Shown here: piece by piece, positions 7,933-16,417 of the stretch | How positions within the stretch are numbered: the stretch's first letter is position 1 | How the letters are laid out: each line of letters begins with the position of its first letter | Assembly (NCBI RefSeq): GCF_037153985.1 | Contig: NZ_JBBAYI010000004.1 | Coordinates: 186,001-250,000 of the forward strand | Length of the DNA stretch: 64,000 bases | Direction of reading: 5' to 3' | From: Emticicia sp037153985 | GTDB lineage: Bacteria > Bacteroidota > Bacteroidia > Cytophagales > Spirosomataceae | Translations under genes and position numbers: made by a program | Notes under the pieces: model-generated | What the model was told of the DNA's origin: nothing | What the model saw: only the letters and a program-made list of their open reading frames with translations | Database searches by the model: none

Positions 7933-8616
7933 TCAGAAAATGCCTTGGTCGGCAAAACTAAAATAGCCATTGTCACCAAAAATCAGGTGGTCAAGTACCG
8001 GAATATCCAGTAATTTGCCAGCATCTTTAACTTTTCTGGTTAAATCTTTATCTGCCTGACTAGGGGTCAGGTTCCCTGACGGATGATTATGTACCAGAAT
8101 AATGGCCGAAGCCAGATACTCAATAGCACTTTTGAAAATCATTTTTGGGTCGGCTACTGTTCCTGCTACACCGCCAGTGCTTATCTGCATGGGTCTGATA
8201 ACTTCGTTTGCACGGTTCAAGAGTAAAATCCAGAATTGCTCGTGCGATAAATCCATTAAATAAGGGCGAATGGCCTGATAGGCATCGTCTGAGGAGGTAA
8301 CTCTGGGTTTCTTGAGTGTATCACTTTCTTTTCTTCGCCTGCCTAGCTCAAGTGCTGCTACTATCGAAATCGCTTTGGCGTCGCCGATGCCCTTAAACTT
8401 CATTAAATCGTTTACGCTTAACTTTGCTAACTCGTTCAGGTTGTTTTTTGTGCTTTGCAAAATCAGCTTTGACAAATCAACCGCTGAAAGCTCTCTTGTG
8501 CCTGAGCCAATCAGAATAGCAATCAGTTCTGCGTCCGACAACGCAGCTTTACCTTTTAGTATCAGCTTTTCTCTGGGGCGGTCTTCTTCTGCCCATGAGG
8601 TAATGGTGTTAAGCAT
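7933..8616 (-). CDS. radC: RadC family JAB/MPN domain protein
   Basis: A 227-residue protein with an N-terminal helix-hairpin-helix segment (FKGIGDAKA, about 74-82). A C-terminal JAMM metalloprotease-like fold has the metal ligands in VHNHPSGNLTPSQAD (His176, His178, Asp189). The length and both domains are typical for chromosomal RadC. Despite its name, a direct role in recombination repair is not established for the family. Encoded between rpsT and the ABC-F gene on the same strand. The rpsT terminator precedes it, so it probably uses its own promoter. Confidence 0.93.
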   Translation of the reverse strand: MLNTITSWAEEDRPREKLILKGKAALSDAELIAILIGSGTRELSAVDLSKLILQSTKNNLNELAKLSVNDLMKFKGIGDAKAISIVAALELGRRRKESDTLKKPRVTSSDDAYQAIRPYLMDLSHEQFWILLLNRANEVIRPMQISTGGVAGTVADPKMIFKSAIEYLASAIILVHNHPSGNLTPSQADKDLTRKVKDAGKLLDIPVLDHLIFGDNGYFSFADQGIF

Positions 8617-8673
8617 AAATTTTTGTAAAGTTTACCCAATACACAGCACACATCCGGCAGACAATACTTAAAC

Positions 8674-8704
8674 AAAAAATGCCCACGGAGGTGTTCCATG
8701 AGCA
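8674..8704 (-). terminator. Intrinsic terminator of rpsT
   Basis: On the minus strand a 9-bp stem (8696-8704 with 8680-8688, two G-T pairs) encloses a 7-nt loop and is followed by six T (8679-8674). It begins 21 nt past the rpsT stop and matches a standard Rho-independent terminator. Confidence 0.85.
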
Positions 8705-8725
8705 AAATATTGAATCTCACATGAA

Positions 8726-8980
8726 TTACGCTAGTGCGTTAATGTGTTTTGCTAAACCAGATTTCAAGTTTGCTGCTTTGTTTTTGTGGATAACGTTTTT
8801 ACGTGCTAATTTATCCAACATAGAAGCGGCCGATTTAAACAACTCTGTTGCGGCTACTTTGTCAGTGATACCACGTAGTTTTCTAACAATAGTACGAGTT
8901 GTTTTGTGTTGGTAACGATTTCTCAAACGCTTTGCCTCGTTCGCTCTGATACGCTTTAATGCCGACTTATGATTTGCCAT
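8726..8980 (-). CDS. rpsT: 30S ribosomal protein S20
   Basis: An 84-residue, Lys/Arg-rich, entirely helical protein beginning MANHKSALKRIR. It contains the conserved core NRYQHKTTRTIVRK and ends in a KNKAANLKSGLAKHINAL block. These are hallmarks of S20, which binds 16S rRNA early in 30S assembly. It is a monocistronic unit, with a canonical promoter at 9033-9063 and an intrinsic terminator at 8674-8704. Full length, no anomalies. Confidence 0.98.
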   Translation of the reverse strand: MANHKSALKRIRANEAKRLRNRYQHKTTRTIVRKLRGITDKVAATELFKSAASMLDKLARKNVIHKNKAANLKSGLAKHINALA

Positions 8981-9032
8981 TTTATTATTAAAATTTGTCT
9001 GTTCTTTTTTGGTCGATTTTCAATTGAGGGTG

Positions 9033-9063
9033 CAAAAATAGTTATTTTATTCAAAACTGCAAA
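9033..9063 (-). promoter_or_regulatory. rpsT promoter
   Basis: Read on the minus strand: TTTG (9063-9060), a 19-nt spacer, then TATTTTTG (9040-9033). This is an exact match to the Bacteroidota consensus. The predicted start near 9026 leaves a leader of about 45 nt before the rpsT ATG. Confidence 0.8.
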
Positions 9064-9123
9064 GCATAACCACAAAAATATAAAGCTAACTTCTTGATTT
9101 TAAGAACAAATATTGCCCCTCAT

Positions 9124-9153
9124 AAAAAAAGCACGCTCAAAAGCGTGCTTTTT
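9124..9153. terminator. Bidirectional terminator, Dabb gene side
   Basis: AAAGCACGC (9128-9136) pairs with GCGTGCTTT (9143-9151) around a six-base loop. It has A- and T-runs on either side and sits about 27 nt beyond the stop of the minus-strand Dabb gene. Confidence 0.88.
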
Positions 9154-9180
9154 CTGATATTCTTTGATAAACAGGATAAA

Positions 9181-9594
9181 TTACTTTATCTCTGAGTTAA
9201 TAACCAAAACTCTTTCCCAGCTATCTTTATTAGCCTTTTCAAAGGCCTGATACTCTGCACTCTGACGGAATTTCTCCATCTCTTCGTCGGTTCTGAAAGT
9301 AAGGTAGTGCATCACATCATATTCTGCTGTGGTTCCACTTTCCGAAATAGTATTACCTGCCGAGTAATTAACAATTTCTGGTAATTCACGTTTCAGGTTC
9401 TGAAAACCATCCAGATGTTTCTTAATGGCTTCTGCCGAAGTGCCTTGTTTGAATTTATAACAAACAATGCGTTGTTTCTGCGCTTTTGGTGGCGTATAAG
9501 CCGAGCCGTATGCTACCATTAAAAAAGCAAAAACGCCCAGTGCTATGGCTGGTAATAAATATCTCAATAACGATTTTTTCTGTGTATGACTCAT
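9181..9594 (-). CDS. Membrane-anchored Dabb-domain protein
   Basis: A 137-residue protein with one N-terminal hydrophobic helix (about 11-29, YLLPAIALGVFAFLMVAYG). A stress-responsive alpha/beta barrel (Dabb) ferredoxin-like domain follows, from about QRIVCYKF to the C-terminus. The Dabb pattern YxFKxGTS, LPEIVNYSAG, YDVMHYLTF and EKFRQSAEYQAF is clear. The helix would tether the domain outside the cytoplasm, or at its inner face if the orientation is reversed. Related proteins are dimeric and often of unknown function. Monocistronic, ending at the terminator at 9124-9153. Confidence 0.8.
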   Translation of the reverse strand: MSHTQKKSLLRYLLPAIALGVFAFLMVAYGSAYTPPKAQKQRIVCYKFKQGTSAEAIKKHLDGFQNLKRELPEIVNYSAGNTISESGTTAEYDVMHYLTFRTDEEMEKFRQSAEYQAFEKANKDSWERVLVINSEIK

Positions 9595-9817
9595 AATGTT
9601 TTTTCCGAATAATATTTTGTATTACACTGCAAATATAACACCTTTTATTTTAAAATATTGCATTATTTTAAGAAAATATTTTATTGATTTTATATTTTTT
9701 TATTTTGACAAAATAATATTTTGTTTTTGTGCATTTTTGTAAAATACCTTTAATTGTATGAAAATTGTAAAATAGAAAGAATGAGTTTGATTTTTGTTGG
9801 TTTTTGGAATGAAAATA
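9595..9817. other. Gene-free AT-rich region with repeated AATAATATTTTGT
   Basis: This very AT-rich stretch separates the Dabb gene from the next gene's terminator. On the minus strand TATATTTG at 9637-9630 matches the -7 consensus and could drive the Dabb gene, but no good -33 box was found. The 13-mer AATAATATTTTGT occurs at 9608-9620 and again at 9712-9724. The second copy lies inside a near-palindrome, ACAAAAT-aat-ATTTTGT (9708-9724). No small gene is evident. Confidence 0.4.
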
Positions 9818-9856
9818 AAAAATCTCAGAAATGAAGGTTTCAAATCTGAGATTTTT
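9818..9856. terminator. Terminator after the MetX-like hydrolase gene
   Basis: AAAAATCTCAGA (9818-9829) and its perfect complement (9845-9856) form a 12-bp stem with a 15-nt loop. It lies about 90 nt past the stop of the minus-strand hydrolase gene at 9945. Confidence 0.75.
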
Positions 9857-9944
9857 GTTCGGAAAAATTATTTTTTCTCAATAATCAGGTGTGAAAATAC
9901 CCTATGCCGAATATTTCCTATTTCTAAAATAATATTCTGATGGC

Positions 9945-10928
9945 TTATAAAAACTCCGCAATGGCTTTTTTAATTTTATCACTTTCGCAGCCCGTGGCAA
10001 GGTGTCCGCAGTCGCTTGTGAGTTCTAAATAATTAGTATTCAATGCCTTAGAAAAGCTGATAGCCGCTTGCGGGTTCACCATTTCGTCGCGCAAGGCAGC
10101 AATTACTAAAACCTTCGCTTTAATGTAATCGGGCATTTCGGCTAATGTTTTACCCGAGGTACGGTAAATATCCTGCGAGAGCATGGCTTTTATCTGACAA
10201 ATCCAGTTTTCTGGATTATTGTTTTTTACGTAGTCGTCTCCGGCTTTTTTCAATTTCTGATACGCTTCTTCGGTTTTTTCGGTGCGCAAATAAAAATCAG
10301 CCGTAGCCAGATTCAGGTTATGTACGCCCGCTACTTGCCGCATGGCATTCTGGCGTGCTAAGGTATTTTTACCAGCTTGTTCTATAATGTTCCATTCGGT
10401 TTTCCAGAGCAGAATATCGTAGTATGACTGTTTCGGGGTACCTACAATCGGAATCGCTTTTTCCATAAAGTCAGGGTAAGCAACCAGCCATTCAAAAGTT
10501 TGCATACCACCCATGGATATGCCCATTACCGCGTGTAGATGTTTTATTTGTAAATGCTTGGTCACTAAAGCATATTCAGCGTTAACCATATCTCGAATGG
10601 TGATGTCTGGAAAAGCAGCAGTATTTGAAGGTGATGACGAAACGCCATTTCCGAGGGCATCAACCAGAATCAGATAAAATCGGGTCGTATCAATCATAGT
10701 GCCGGCATTGCCTACCAGATTCTGGCTTTTTCCGCCAAACCACGTCGGGAACAAAATGGCGTTGTTCTTTTCGGCATTTAAGGTTCCGAACGTCCGGTAG
10801 CCGAGTTTACATTGGTTGATGGCTTTACCTGACTGGGTTTTAAACGAACCTATATTTGCAAATTTCAGGGTATTCTGGGCAAAAACCTGAGCCGAACAAA
10901 GGCAAAAGAATAAGGCAATTTTTTTCAT
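9945..10928 (-). CDS. Periplasmic alpha/beta hydrolase, MetX-like fold
   Basis: A 327-residue protein with a signal peptide (1-18, cleaved after VFA) and the fold of homoserine O-acetyltransferases: CKLGYRTFGTLN, the nucleophile elbow GISMGGMQ (Ser138), an Asp in ALRDEMVNP and a His in DCGHLATG. True MetX enzymes are cytosolic and use acetyl-CoA. A secreted copy is more likely a hydrolase of unknown substrate, and Bacteroidota often encode such paralogues. It is divergent from the zinc-phospholipase-like gene at 10977, with a 48-bp shared upstream region. The triad is complete. Confidence 0.82.
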   Translation of the reverse strand: MKKIALFFCLCSAQVFAQNTLKFANIGSFKTQSGKAINQCKLGYRTFGTLNAEKNNAILFPTWFGGKSQNLVGNAGTMIDTTRFYLILVDALGNGVSSSPSNTAAFPDITIRDMVNAEYALVTKHLQIKHLHAVMGISMGGMQTFEWLVAYPDFMEKAIPIVGTPKQSYYDILLWKTEWNIIEQAGKNTLARQNAMRQVAGVHNLNLATADFYLRTEKTEEAYQKLKKAGDDYVKNNNPENWICQIKAMLSQDIYRTSGKTLAEMPDYIKAKVLVIAALRDEMVNPQAAISFSKALNTNYLELTSDCGHLATGCESDKIKKAIAEFL

Positions 10929-10976
10929 TTTAACAGAATAGGTATAATATTAGGGGAATTTTTAAAACAACTACGA

Positions 10977-12047
10977 ATGAAGCAAATAATGCTGCCTTTT
11001 GCAAGACTAAAAAACAAATTAACAGTACTGGGCTTATTAATATGCTGTTTGGCTCAAACCGGATTTTCTTTCGTGCGGCCTTTGTCGGTTTATCCTGATT
11101 GCCCAACTTATAAAAATACTTATTCCTTTAACTGGGGCTTTTATGCTCATCGGCATATTAACCGCTTGGCTGTGTTTACTTTACCGCCCGAAATGTTTGG
11201 GTTTTACAAGAAAAATATCGACTTCATTACCACCAATGCGATTAATGCCGACCAACGGCGTTATGCCATGGAGGGCGAGGCACCACGGCATTTTATTGAT
11301 CTCGATGTCTACGTCGATTCTCTGAAAAACCAGCTTCCTAATTACTCATGGAAGCAGGCTACCGAAAAAATAGGGGAAGATTCGCTCTATAAACACGGTA
11401 TTGTGCCTTGGCATATTAATGCCATGAAATATCAGCTGACTGAGGCTTTCAGAAAAAAGGACCTTAAACGTATTCTGAGCCTTTCGACCGACATGGGGCA
11501 TTATATTGCCGATGCACACGTGCCTTTGCATACTACCAGAAACTATAACGGACAACTAACCAACCAACTGGGTATTCATGGCTTCTGGGAAAGCAGGCTG
11601 CCAGAGTTGTTTGCGGCTAACTATGATTTTTTTGTAGGGCAGGCAACTTATGAGGCTTATCCGCAAAAAAGGGCTTGGCAGGCGGTTATCGGGGCGCATA
11701 CTGCGCTTGATTCGGTGCTGACATTTGAACGAAGATTGAGTGACCAACTTTCGGAAGATAAAAAATATAGTTTTGAAGAGGTAAACGGAAATACGGCTAG
11801 GGTTTATGCCAGAGATTTTTCAGTAAAATACCACCAGATGCTCCAGAAACAGGTAGAACGGCAAATGAGGGCTTCAATAAAAATGATTGGCGATTTTTGG
11901 CTTACCTGTTGGGTAGATGCCGGCCAGCCTGACTTGTCTTCTCTACAAAAATATGAATCTACACAGCAGGAAGCCGAACAGGATAAGGAAGAAAAGAAAT
12001 CGTGGCTCAGGAAATTGTTTGAAGCCCGACCAGAAGATAATCGGTAG
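10977..12047 (+). CDS. Secreted zinc phospholipase C / S1-P1 nuclease-like protein
   Basis: A 356-residue secreted protein (signal sequence about 1-32). Its pattern of Trp/His/Asp metal ligands recalls the zinc-dependent phospholipase C / S1-P1 nuclease superfamily: WGFYAHRHIN at the mature N-terminus, HFIDLD, then HYIADAHVPLHTT and HGFWES. These would coordinate a trinuclear zinc site that cuts phosphodiester bonds. In Bacteroidota the family is common and poorly characterised, and I cannot tell lipid from nucleic acid substrate. The C-terminal about 35 residues are charged and low in complexity (QQEAEQDKEEKK). The gene ends at palindromes at 12055-12118. Confidence 0.8.
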   Translation: MKQIMLPFARLKNKLTVLGLLICCLAQTGFSFVRPLSVYPDCPTYKNTYSFNWGFYAHRHINRLAVFTLPPEMFGFYKKNIDFITTNAINADQRRYAMEGEAPRHFIDLDVYVDSLKNQLPNYSWKQATEKIGEDSLYKHGIVPWHINAMKYQLTEAFRKKDLKRILSLSTDMGHYIADAHVPLHTTRNYNGQLTNQLGIHGFWESRLPELFAANYDFFVGQATYEAYPQKRAWQAVIGAHTALDSVLTFERRLSDQLSEDKKYSFEEVNGNTARVYARDFSVKYHQMLQKQVERQMRASIKMIGDFWLTCWVDAGQPDLSSLQKYESTQQEAEQDKEEKKSWLRKLFEARPEDNR

Positions 12048-12054
12048 GTCGTAG

Positions 12055-12118
12055 GCCGGATTGGTAATCCGGCACCCAGTTATGCAGGCTTGAGGGTATG
12101 AACACAGCCATACCCTTA
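12055..12118. repeat. Two adjacent palindromes, REP-like, between convergent genes
   Basis: First palindrome: GCCGGATT (12055-12062), 3-nt loop, AATCCGGC (12066-12073). Second: TGAGGGTATG (12091-12100) paired with CATACCCTTA (12109-12118), ten pairs with one wobble. They lie between convergent genes and may act as a bidirectional terminator. The GC-rich first hairpin is also what REP-like intergenic repeats mobilised by RAYT proteins look like. Repetition elsewhere in the genome cannot be tested here. Confidence 0.6.
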
Positions 12119-12130
12119 GCCCGTAAAAAC

Positions 12131-13321
12131 CTATATTCTGATAAACAGTTTTTTGTCATACATCCATTTCAGAATCAGCCATTCAAACAATAGAATCAAC
12201 CCTCCATGAATAAGACTTTGGTAGGCATCGCCTAAAATACTGGCATAATTTTGTCCTAAATGTATTTTTAGCGAATCTGATATGTAAGAATCAACCGTAT
12301 GGGCAATTACATAAGCCGCAATTGAGTTCATGCCAATAACCGTCAGAAAGAAAAACCATTTACGTTTCTGGAGTATGTCTACACTCCAGAAAAAAAACGA
12401 AAGTAGTAAAAAACACCATCCACCGCTGAAAATAACCCATGTGGGTGTCCAGATTCGTTTCACATTAGGGCATATACCCGACCAGTTCAGCAAGGTTCCC
12501 AGCACAACACCTGAAACCCCTAAAATCAGAAAAAGTTTAAGTTTCTCTCTCGATTCTCTGTCCGATTTCAAAATGTTTCCAGCTATCAACCCAATAAGCA
12601 TGGTGCCTAAAGTAGGAATAAAACTTAAAGTAGCGTATCCGCCTCCGTTATACAGAAAAGGTTTTTCGCGTGGGAACAGGTTCAGAAACCAGCGGTCAAA
12701 AGCCCAAGCAAGATTCGTGTTTTTATTCCAGTGCGCAGCAAATCCCGTCAGGTTATGCTCCCAATCTTTAATAGCTCCGGCAGTATTGTAGTCAAATTGG
12801 GCATCGGGTAGTGGGTAAAGCGCAAAAGCCAGCCAATAGCCCGCCAGTATAACACCGAGGGCAATCATTTGTGTTCGGAATGACCTGAACCCTAGCAGAA
12901 ATAAAAATGGGTATCCTAAGCCTATTTGTGTAAGCGTATCTTCAAAAGTAAATTTGGTTTGTGTTGCCCACTGCGAGCGTAGAAAAATACCTAGCAGTAT
13001 CAGAATTAACGACCGCCAAAGGGCGTGTCTGAATACTTTCCAGAAATTGGTTTCCTGTTTCAGCCGGCTAGCAATAGAGTAAGGTAAAACTACCCCTACC
13101 AGAAAAGAAAAAGAAGGCTGAATAAGGTCGTGTAACGAGCAGCCTACCCACTCAACGTGTTCCTGATGATGCGCCAGAAAACGCCAGAAGCCACTCTCAG
13201 GCAAAGCCTCCGAAATTTTATGAAAACGTAGCACTTCTGCCATCATAAGCAGCATAACAAAACCACGATAAACATCGGCCGATGCCAAACGTGGAGGAGG
13301 AGGGGTAGTAGTAGTGGTCAT
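12131..13321 (-). CDS. DUF5009 membrane acyltransferase (HGSNAT-like)
   Basis: A 396-residue polytopic protein with about ten helices. The N-terminal LASADVYRGFVMLLMM, the His pair in AHHQEHVEW and HDLIQPSFSFLVGVVLPYS are characteristic of DUF5009 / heparan-alpha-glucosaminide N-acetyltransferase-like proteins. These resemble eukaryotic HGSNAT and bacterial NagX, and may acetylate a sugar across the inner membrane. It has a low-complexity start (MTTTTTPPPP). Substrate unknown. It is convergent with the phospholipase-like gene and followed upstream by the TIGR02757 gene on the same strand. Confidence 0.85.
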   Translation of the reverse strand: MTTTTTPPPPRLASADVYRGFVMLLMMAEVLRFHKISEALPESGFWRFLAHHQEHVEWVGCSLHDLIQPSFSFLVGVVLPYSIASRLKQETNFWKVFRHALWRSLILILLGIFLRSQWATQTKFTFEDTLTQIGLGYPFLFLLGFRSFRTQMIALGVILAGYWLAFALYPLPDAQFDYNTAGAIKDWEHNLTGFAAHWNKNTNLAWAFDRWFLNLFPREKPFLYNGGGYATLSFIPTLGTMLIGLIAGNILKSDRESREKLKLFLILGVSGVVLGTLLNWSGICPNVKRIWTPTWVIFSGGWCFLLLSFFFWSVDILQKRKWFFFLTVIGMNSIAAYVIAHTVDSYISDSLKIHLGQNYASILGDAYQSLIHGGLILLFEWLILKWMYDKKLFIRI

Positions 13322-13394
13322 AGTTTAAGGGTTGAAATTGTAAGTAAAAATAAAAATTTCCTGACTAAGTAAATGCTTAAGCAGGTTTTTATTC

Positions 13395-14165
13395 TTACAT
13401 ATATCCTTCAACGCCTAAACCAAACAACGCAAAGTCATATTTTACGGGGTCGGTAGGGTCAAATTGCTTTAGGTTTTCTGTAAGCTCTGCGGCCATTTGC
13501 CAGTCGGTTTTCGGGCGTGTAATTAATCCGAGTTTGCGGCCTACACGTTCAACATGTACATCGCAGGGGCAAACCAGTTGTGCCGGAGAAATCTTTTGCC
13601 AGATACCAAAATCTACTCCTTTATTGTCCTTTCGTACCATCCAACGTAAAAACATATTTATTCTTTTGCACGATGAGTTCCTGGCGGGGGTAGCAATATG
13701 CTTGCGTGTACGGGCCGGATAATCTTCCAGACCGAAAAATATGTGCTGAAAGTTTTCCAGACTAGTTCTGATATTGTCCGACTCACCCGTCAAACCTTTA
13801 GTAAAGGCTTCTTCGAGCGACTCATGGCGGGCATAAAAATCTTTAAAAAACTCAATAAAATACAGCGTATCAATATGGTTGAAAGTGCGGTGCTTGAAGG
13901 TAAGAAAACGCTTAAGGTCAGTATCCTGATGATTCCTGATGAAATCAAAAGGGGCACCATCCATAAGTTTTACCAGTTCGTTACATTTATTGATAATTGT
14001 TTTGCGCTGCCCCCATGCAAGGGTAGCAGCAATGAAACCCATAATTTCAATATCTTGCTTTCGGGTAAACTGATGCGGAATACTAACAGGGTCGTTAGGA
14101 ATAAAATCAGGTTGATTAAACAGCTCGTATTTTTCATTGAGCAGGTTTAAAATGTAGTCAGACAT
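13395..14165 (-). CDS. TIGR02757 (DUF2400) family protein
   Basis: A 256-residue soluble protein with the pattern of TIGR02757: PVSIPHQF near 26-33, MGFIAATLAWGQRKTII, LKRFLTFKHRTFNHID, and a C-terminal MNMFLRWMVRKD-like segment followed by CPCDVHVERVGRKLGL. The C-terminal half is reminiscent of helix-hairpin-helix DNA glycosylases (an HhH-GPD-like region), but no activity is known. Full length. It lies between the acyltransferase gene and a small membrane ORF on the same strand. Confidence 0.85.
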   Translation of the reverse strand: MSDYILNLLNEKYELFNQPDFIPNDPVSIPHQFTRKQDIEIMGFIAATLAWGQRKTIINKCNELVKLMDGAPFDFIRNHQDTDLKRFLTFKHRTFNHIDTLYFIEFFKDFYARHESLEEAFTKGLTGESDNIRTSLENFQHIFFGLEDYPARTRKHIATPARNSSCKRINMFLRWMVRKDNKGVDFGIWQKISPAQLVCPCDVHVERVGRKLGLITRPKTDWQMAAELTENLKQFDPTDPVKYDFALFGLGVEGYM

Positions 14166-14207
14166 AACAAGTCCTTGCGCCCATCCATTGGCAACGAAGC
14201 AATAAAC

Positions 14208-14372
14208 TTACTTCTTTATTAATTTTAAAATAAAAACAAAAATGCTGGAAATTGCAGAAAAAACGGCTACAATACCAGTAAATAATAAGCCGAAAGCAGT
14301 AATAACAGGATACATAATGGCAAAAAACAAGGTCCATATTTTACTCTTTACGGTTGTTTCTGTGTTCTTCAT
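14208..14372 (-). CDS. Small membrane protein, 54 aa
   Basis: An ATG-TAA frame of 54 residues on the minus strand. It has a polar start (MKNTETTVKSKIW), then two closely spaced hydrophobic stretches (about 14-34 and 36-49) broken by FTG, and a basic end (KLIKK). It fills the gap between the LysM gene and the TIGR02757 gene, 42 bp from each, and all three are co-directional. The codon pattern looks coding: hydrophobic codons are rich in T at the second position and there are no rare stops. I do not recognise the family, so the call rests on length, composition and position. Confidence 0.6.
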   Translation of the reverse strand: MKNTETTVKSKIWTLFFAIMYPVITAFGLLFTGIVAVFSAISSIFVFILKLIKK

Positions 14373-14419
14373 GGTACTTCTAAATCGATAATAATATAAC
14401 TAAATGTATGTTGTACTCA

Positions 14420-15499
14420 TTATAAAGCATAACTCAACGATGCCCTGATTCGTTTATCTTTAGGCTGTAATTTTTCAAATGCTTTTGGCGATATTTTAAT
14501 AATTACATCGCTTGAGCCAGTTAGTTTTCCTATCACTTTTACCCAGACACTCTGCCCGTTAGCTTCATTCGCAATTTTAATAAGCGTACCTACCGGAGCC
14601 GTGCGGTGCAAAGCCAAGTATTTATTGGTACTTGCGCCTGCTTCTATTACTTCGGCTATGCCTTGTTCGCTGTATTTTTTACCTGTTGGGGCATTAGGTA
14701 CAGGAGCCTGAGGTTTAGCAGCTAAAGGTTTATTAACCACACTATTTGCATTTGGCTCTTTGGTGGCATCACCAGCCGGCCCTTGTGGTGTTGGTTTGGG
14801 CTTGGTTGTTGCTAGCTGATTAGTGGTTGCGGGTTTAGTCTTGCTCGAATCCTTCTTGGTTTCTTTTGCTACCCAGTTGGCAGGTTTCTCTACAATAAGA
14901 ACCTGATTTACGTGTAGTACATCGCTCGTAAGGTTATTCCACTCTCTTAACTGCCACACTTTTACTTTATGGGTAGTAGCAATTGAAAATAACTTATCAC
15001 CCGCTACTACTGTATAAGTTTTGGGTTTAATGGTATTTTTTGCGTCTGAATTTTTATCGGTTAGTGCATTTTTCAGGCTATCATTTTTTTTTGCTGAAGG
15101 TACCCCATCTTTAGGTGTAGCTTCAGGAATATCAATTACTTCAATGCCATTTTCATCAACTACTCCTTTGGCCGGAGTAGTGTCTGGCTTGGCCTCAGCT
15201 ATTCTTGGGCGCGGTATGCTCTTGCTAGGAACCTTAACCGGAATACTAATTACTTGGTCACTTGCAATAGTAGCCCCCTTTTTAAATTCAGGGTTAGCCG
15301 CATAAAATTCTTTTTCTGATGAGTTGTAGCGTCTCAAAATCGAATAGAGTGTCTCGCCTTGTTCTATTTTATGTAGAACAAAAGTTTTACCGTTTTTTTT
15401 CTCAATTCCGAGCGAGTCTAAAGGTATAGCGCCTGATTTACTGAAAGCATTTGTCAGATAAAGCACGAGGAAAGCTGTAATAAAAAAGTATCTTAACAT
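14420..15499 (-). CDS. Two-LysM protein with C-terminal RlpA-like barrel
   Basis: The frame opens at a TTG (15508), but the ATG at 15499 gives a clean signal peptide (MLRYFFITAFLVLYLTNAFS) and is preferred: 359 residues. LysM 1 (about 43-90, IEQGETLYSILRRYN) and LysM 2 (about 160-207, VVAGDKLFSIA) bind peptidoglycan. A Pro/Lys/Thr-rich linker precedes a double-psi beta-barrel (about 275-359: YSEQGIAEV, LHRTAPVGTLIKI, WVKVIGKL) like that of RlpA. It is therefore a periplasmic cell-wall-binding protein. The catalytic Asp/His pair of RlpA is not obvious to me, so lytic activity is uncertain. Divergent from kdsB. Confidence 0.85.
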   Translation of the reverse strand: MLRYFFITAFLVLYLTNAFSKSGAIPLDSLGIEKKNGKTFVLHKIEQGETLYSILRRYNSSEKEFYAANPEFKKGATIASDQVISIPVKVPSKSIPRPRIAEAKPDTTPAKGVVDENGIEVIDIPEATPKDGVPSAKKNDSLKNALTDKNSDAKNTIKPKTYTVVAGDKLFSIATTHKVKVWQLREWNNLTSDVLHVNQVLIVEKPANWVAKETKKDSSKTKPATTNQLATTKPKPTPQGPAGDATKEPNANSVVNKPLAAKPQAPVPNAPTGKKYSEQGIAEVIEAGASTNKYLALHRTAPVGTLIKIANEANGQSVWVKVIGKLTGSSDVIIKISPKAFEKLQPKDKRIRASLSYAL

Positions 15500-15605
15500 G
15501 GTAGTCAAGCGATTGGATTTAACGCAAATTTAATGATTCTGCGACAGATTAACGCATATATTTTTTTTTTCGTGTAAATTCGCCCCGGATATAACATTGA
15601 AACCT

Positions 15606-16340
15606 ATGAAAATTCTTGGAATTATACCAGCAAGGTTTGCATCCAGCCGTTTTCCGGGCAAGCCTTTGGTAGATATTAACGGAAAAAGTATGATTCAACG
15701 CGTGTATGAGCAGGCATTGAAGGCGAAAAGTTTGCAGAAAGTTCTGGTTGCGACCGACGATGCCAGAATTTTGAATCATGTTTTAGAATTTGGTGGAGAT
15801 GCAGTGATGACATCAAGTAGTCATCCGACGGGAACAGACCGTTGCTTTGAAGCACTCGAAAAAGCAGGAGGTGTAAATAAATATGACTACGCCATTAATA
15901 TCCAGGGTGATGAACCCTTTATTGACCCCGAAACCATTGACCAACTGGCAGGCTTGCTCGATTTCAAAACCGAAATAGCTACGGCTGTAAAAAAAATTAA
16001 AGATTACGAAACCCTGCGTGACCCCAACGTAGTAAAAGCTGTGCTTACCATACGCAAACAATGCTTGTACTTTAGCCGTCAGGTAGTGCCGTATGTGCGT
16101 GGCTATGACCCCGACGAATGGCTCGAGCATGGCGAATTTTATAAGCATATCGGTATTTATGCGTACCGGAGCGATGTACTTGAGCAGATTTCGCATATAC
16201 CGCTTTCTCCGCTCGAAAACACCGAAAAACTAGAGCAGTTACGCTGGTTGGGTTATGGCTATAAGATTTATGCCATCGTAACCAATTACGAAAGTTTCGG
16301 AATCGACACCATAGAAGACCTCGAGAAAATAAACAGGTAG
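15606..16340 (+). CDS. kdsB: 3-deoxy-manno-octulosonate cytidylyltransferase
   Basis: The enzyme activates Kdo with CTP for lipid A core synthesis in the cytoplasm. The nucleotide-binding start MKILGIIPARFASSRFPGKPL, the Kdo-site NIQGDEPFI and HIGIYAYR are diagnostic. An upstream TTG (15597) is in frame, but the ATG at 15606 begins exactly where the family does. This gives 244 residues, the usual size. It implies an LPS-bearing outer membrane. It is convergent with the TMEM220-like gene, the two sharing a terminator. Confidence 0.96.
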   Translation: MKILGIIPARFASSRFPGKPLVDINGKSMIQRVYEQALKAKSLQKVLVATDDARILNHVLEFGGDAVMTSSSHPTGTDRCFEALEKAGGVNKYDYAINIQGDEPFIDPETIDQLAGLLDFKTEIATAVKKIKDYETLRDPNVVKAVLTIRKQCLYFSRQVVPYVRGYDPDEWLEHGEFYKHIGIYAYRSDVLEQISHIPLSPLENTEKLEQLRWLGYGYKIYAIVTNYESFGIDTIEDLEKINR

Positions 16341-16343
16341 TAA

Positions 16344-16412
16344 AAAACTTATAGTGAATAACAAACCACATGAGGCCACAATAAAGCTCTGAGGGTGTTC
16401 ACTATAAGTTTT
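16344..16412. terminator. Bidirectional terminator, kdsB / TMEM220
   Basis: AAAACTTATAGTGAA (16344-16358) and its perfect 15-bp complement (16398-16412) enclose a loop of about 39 nt, with A/T runs outside each arm. It fills the whole gap between two convergent genes. Confidence 0.8.
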
Positions 16413-16417
16413 CTTTT

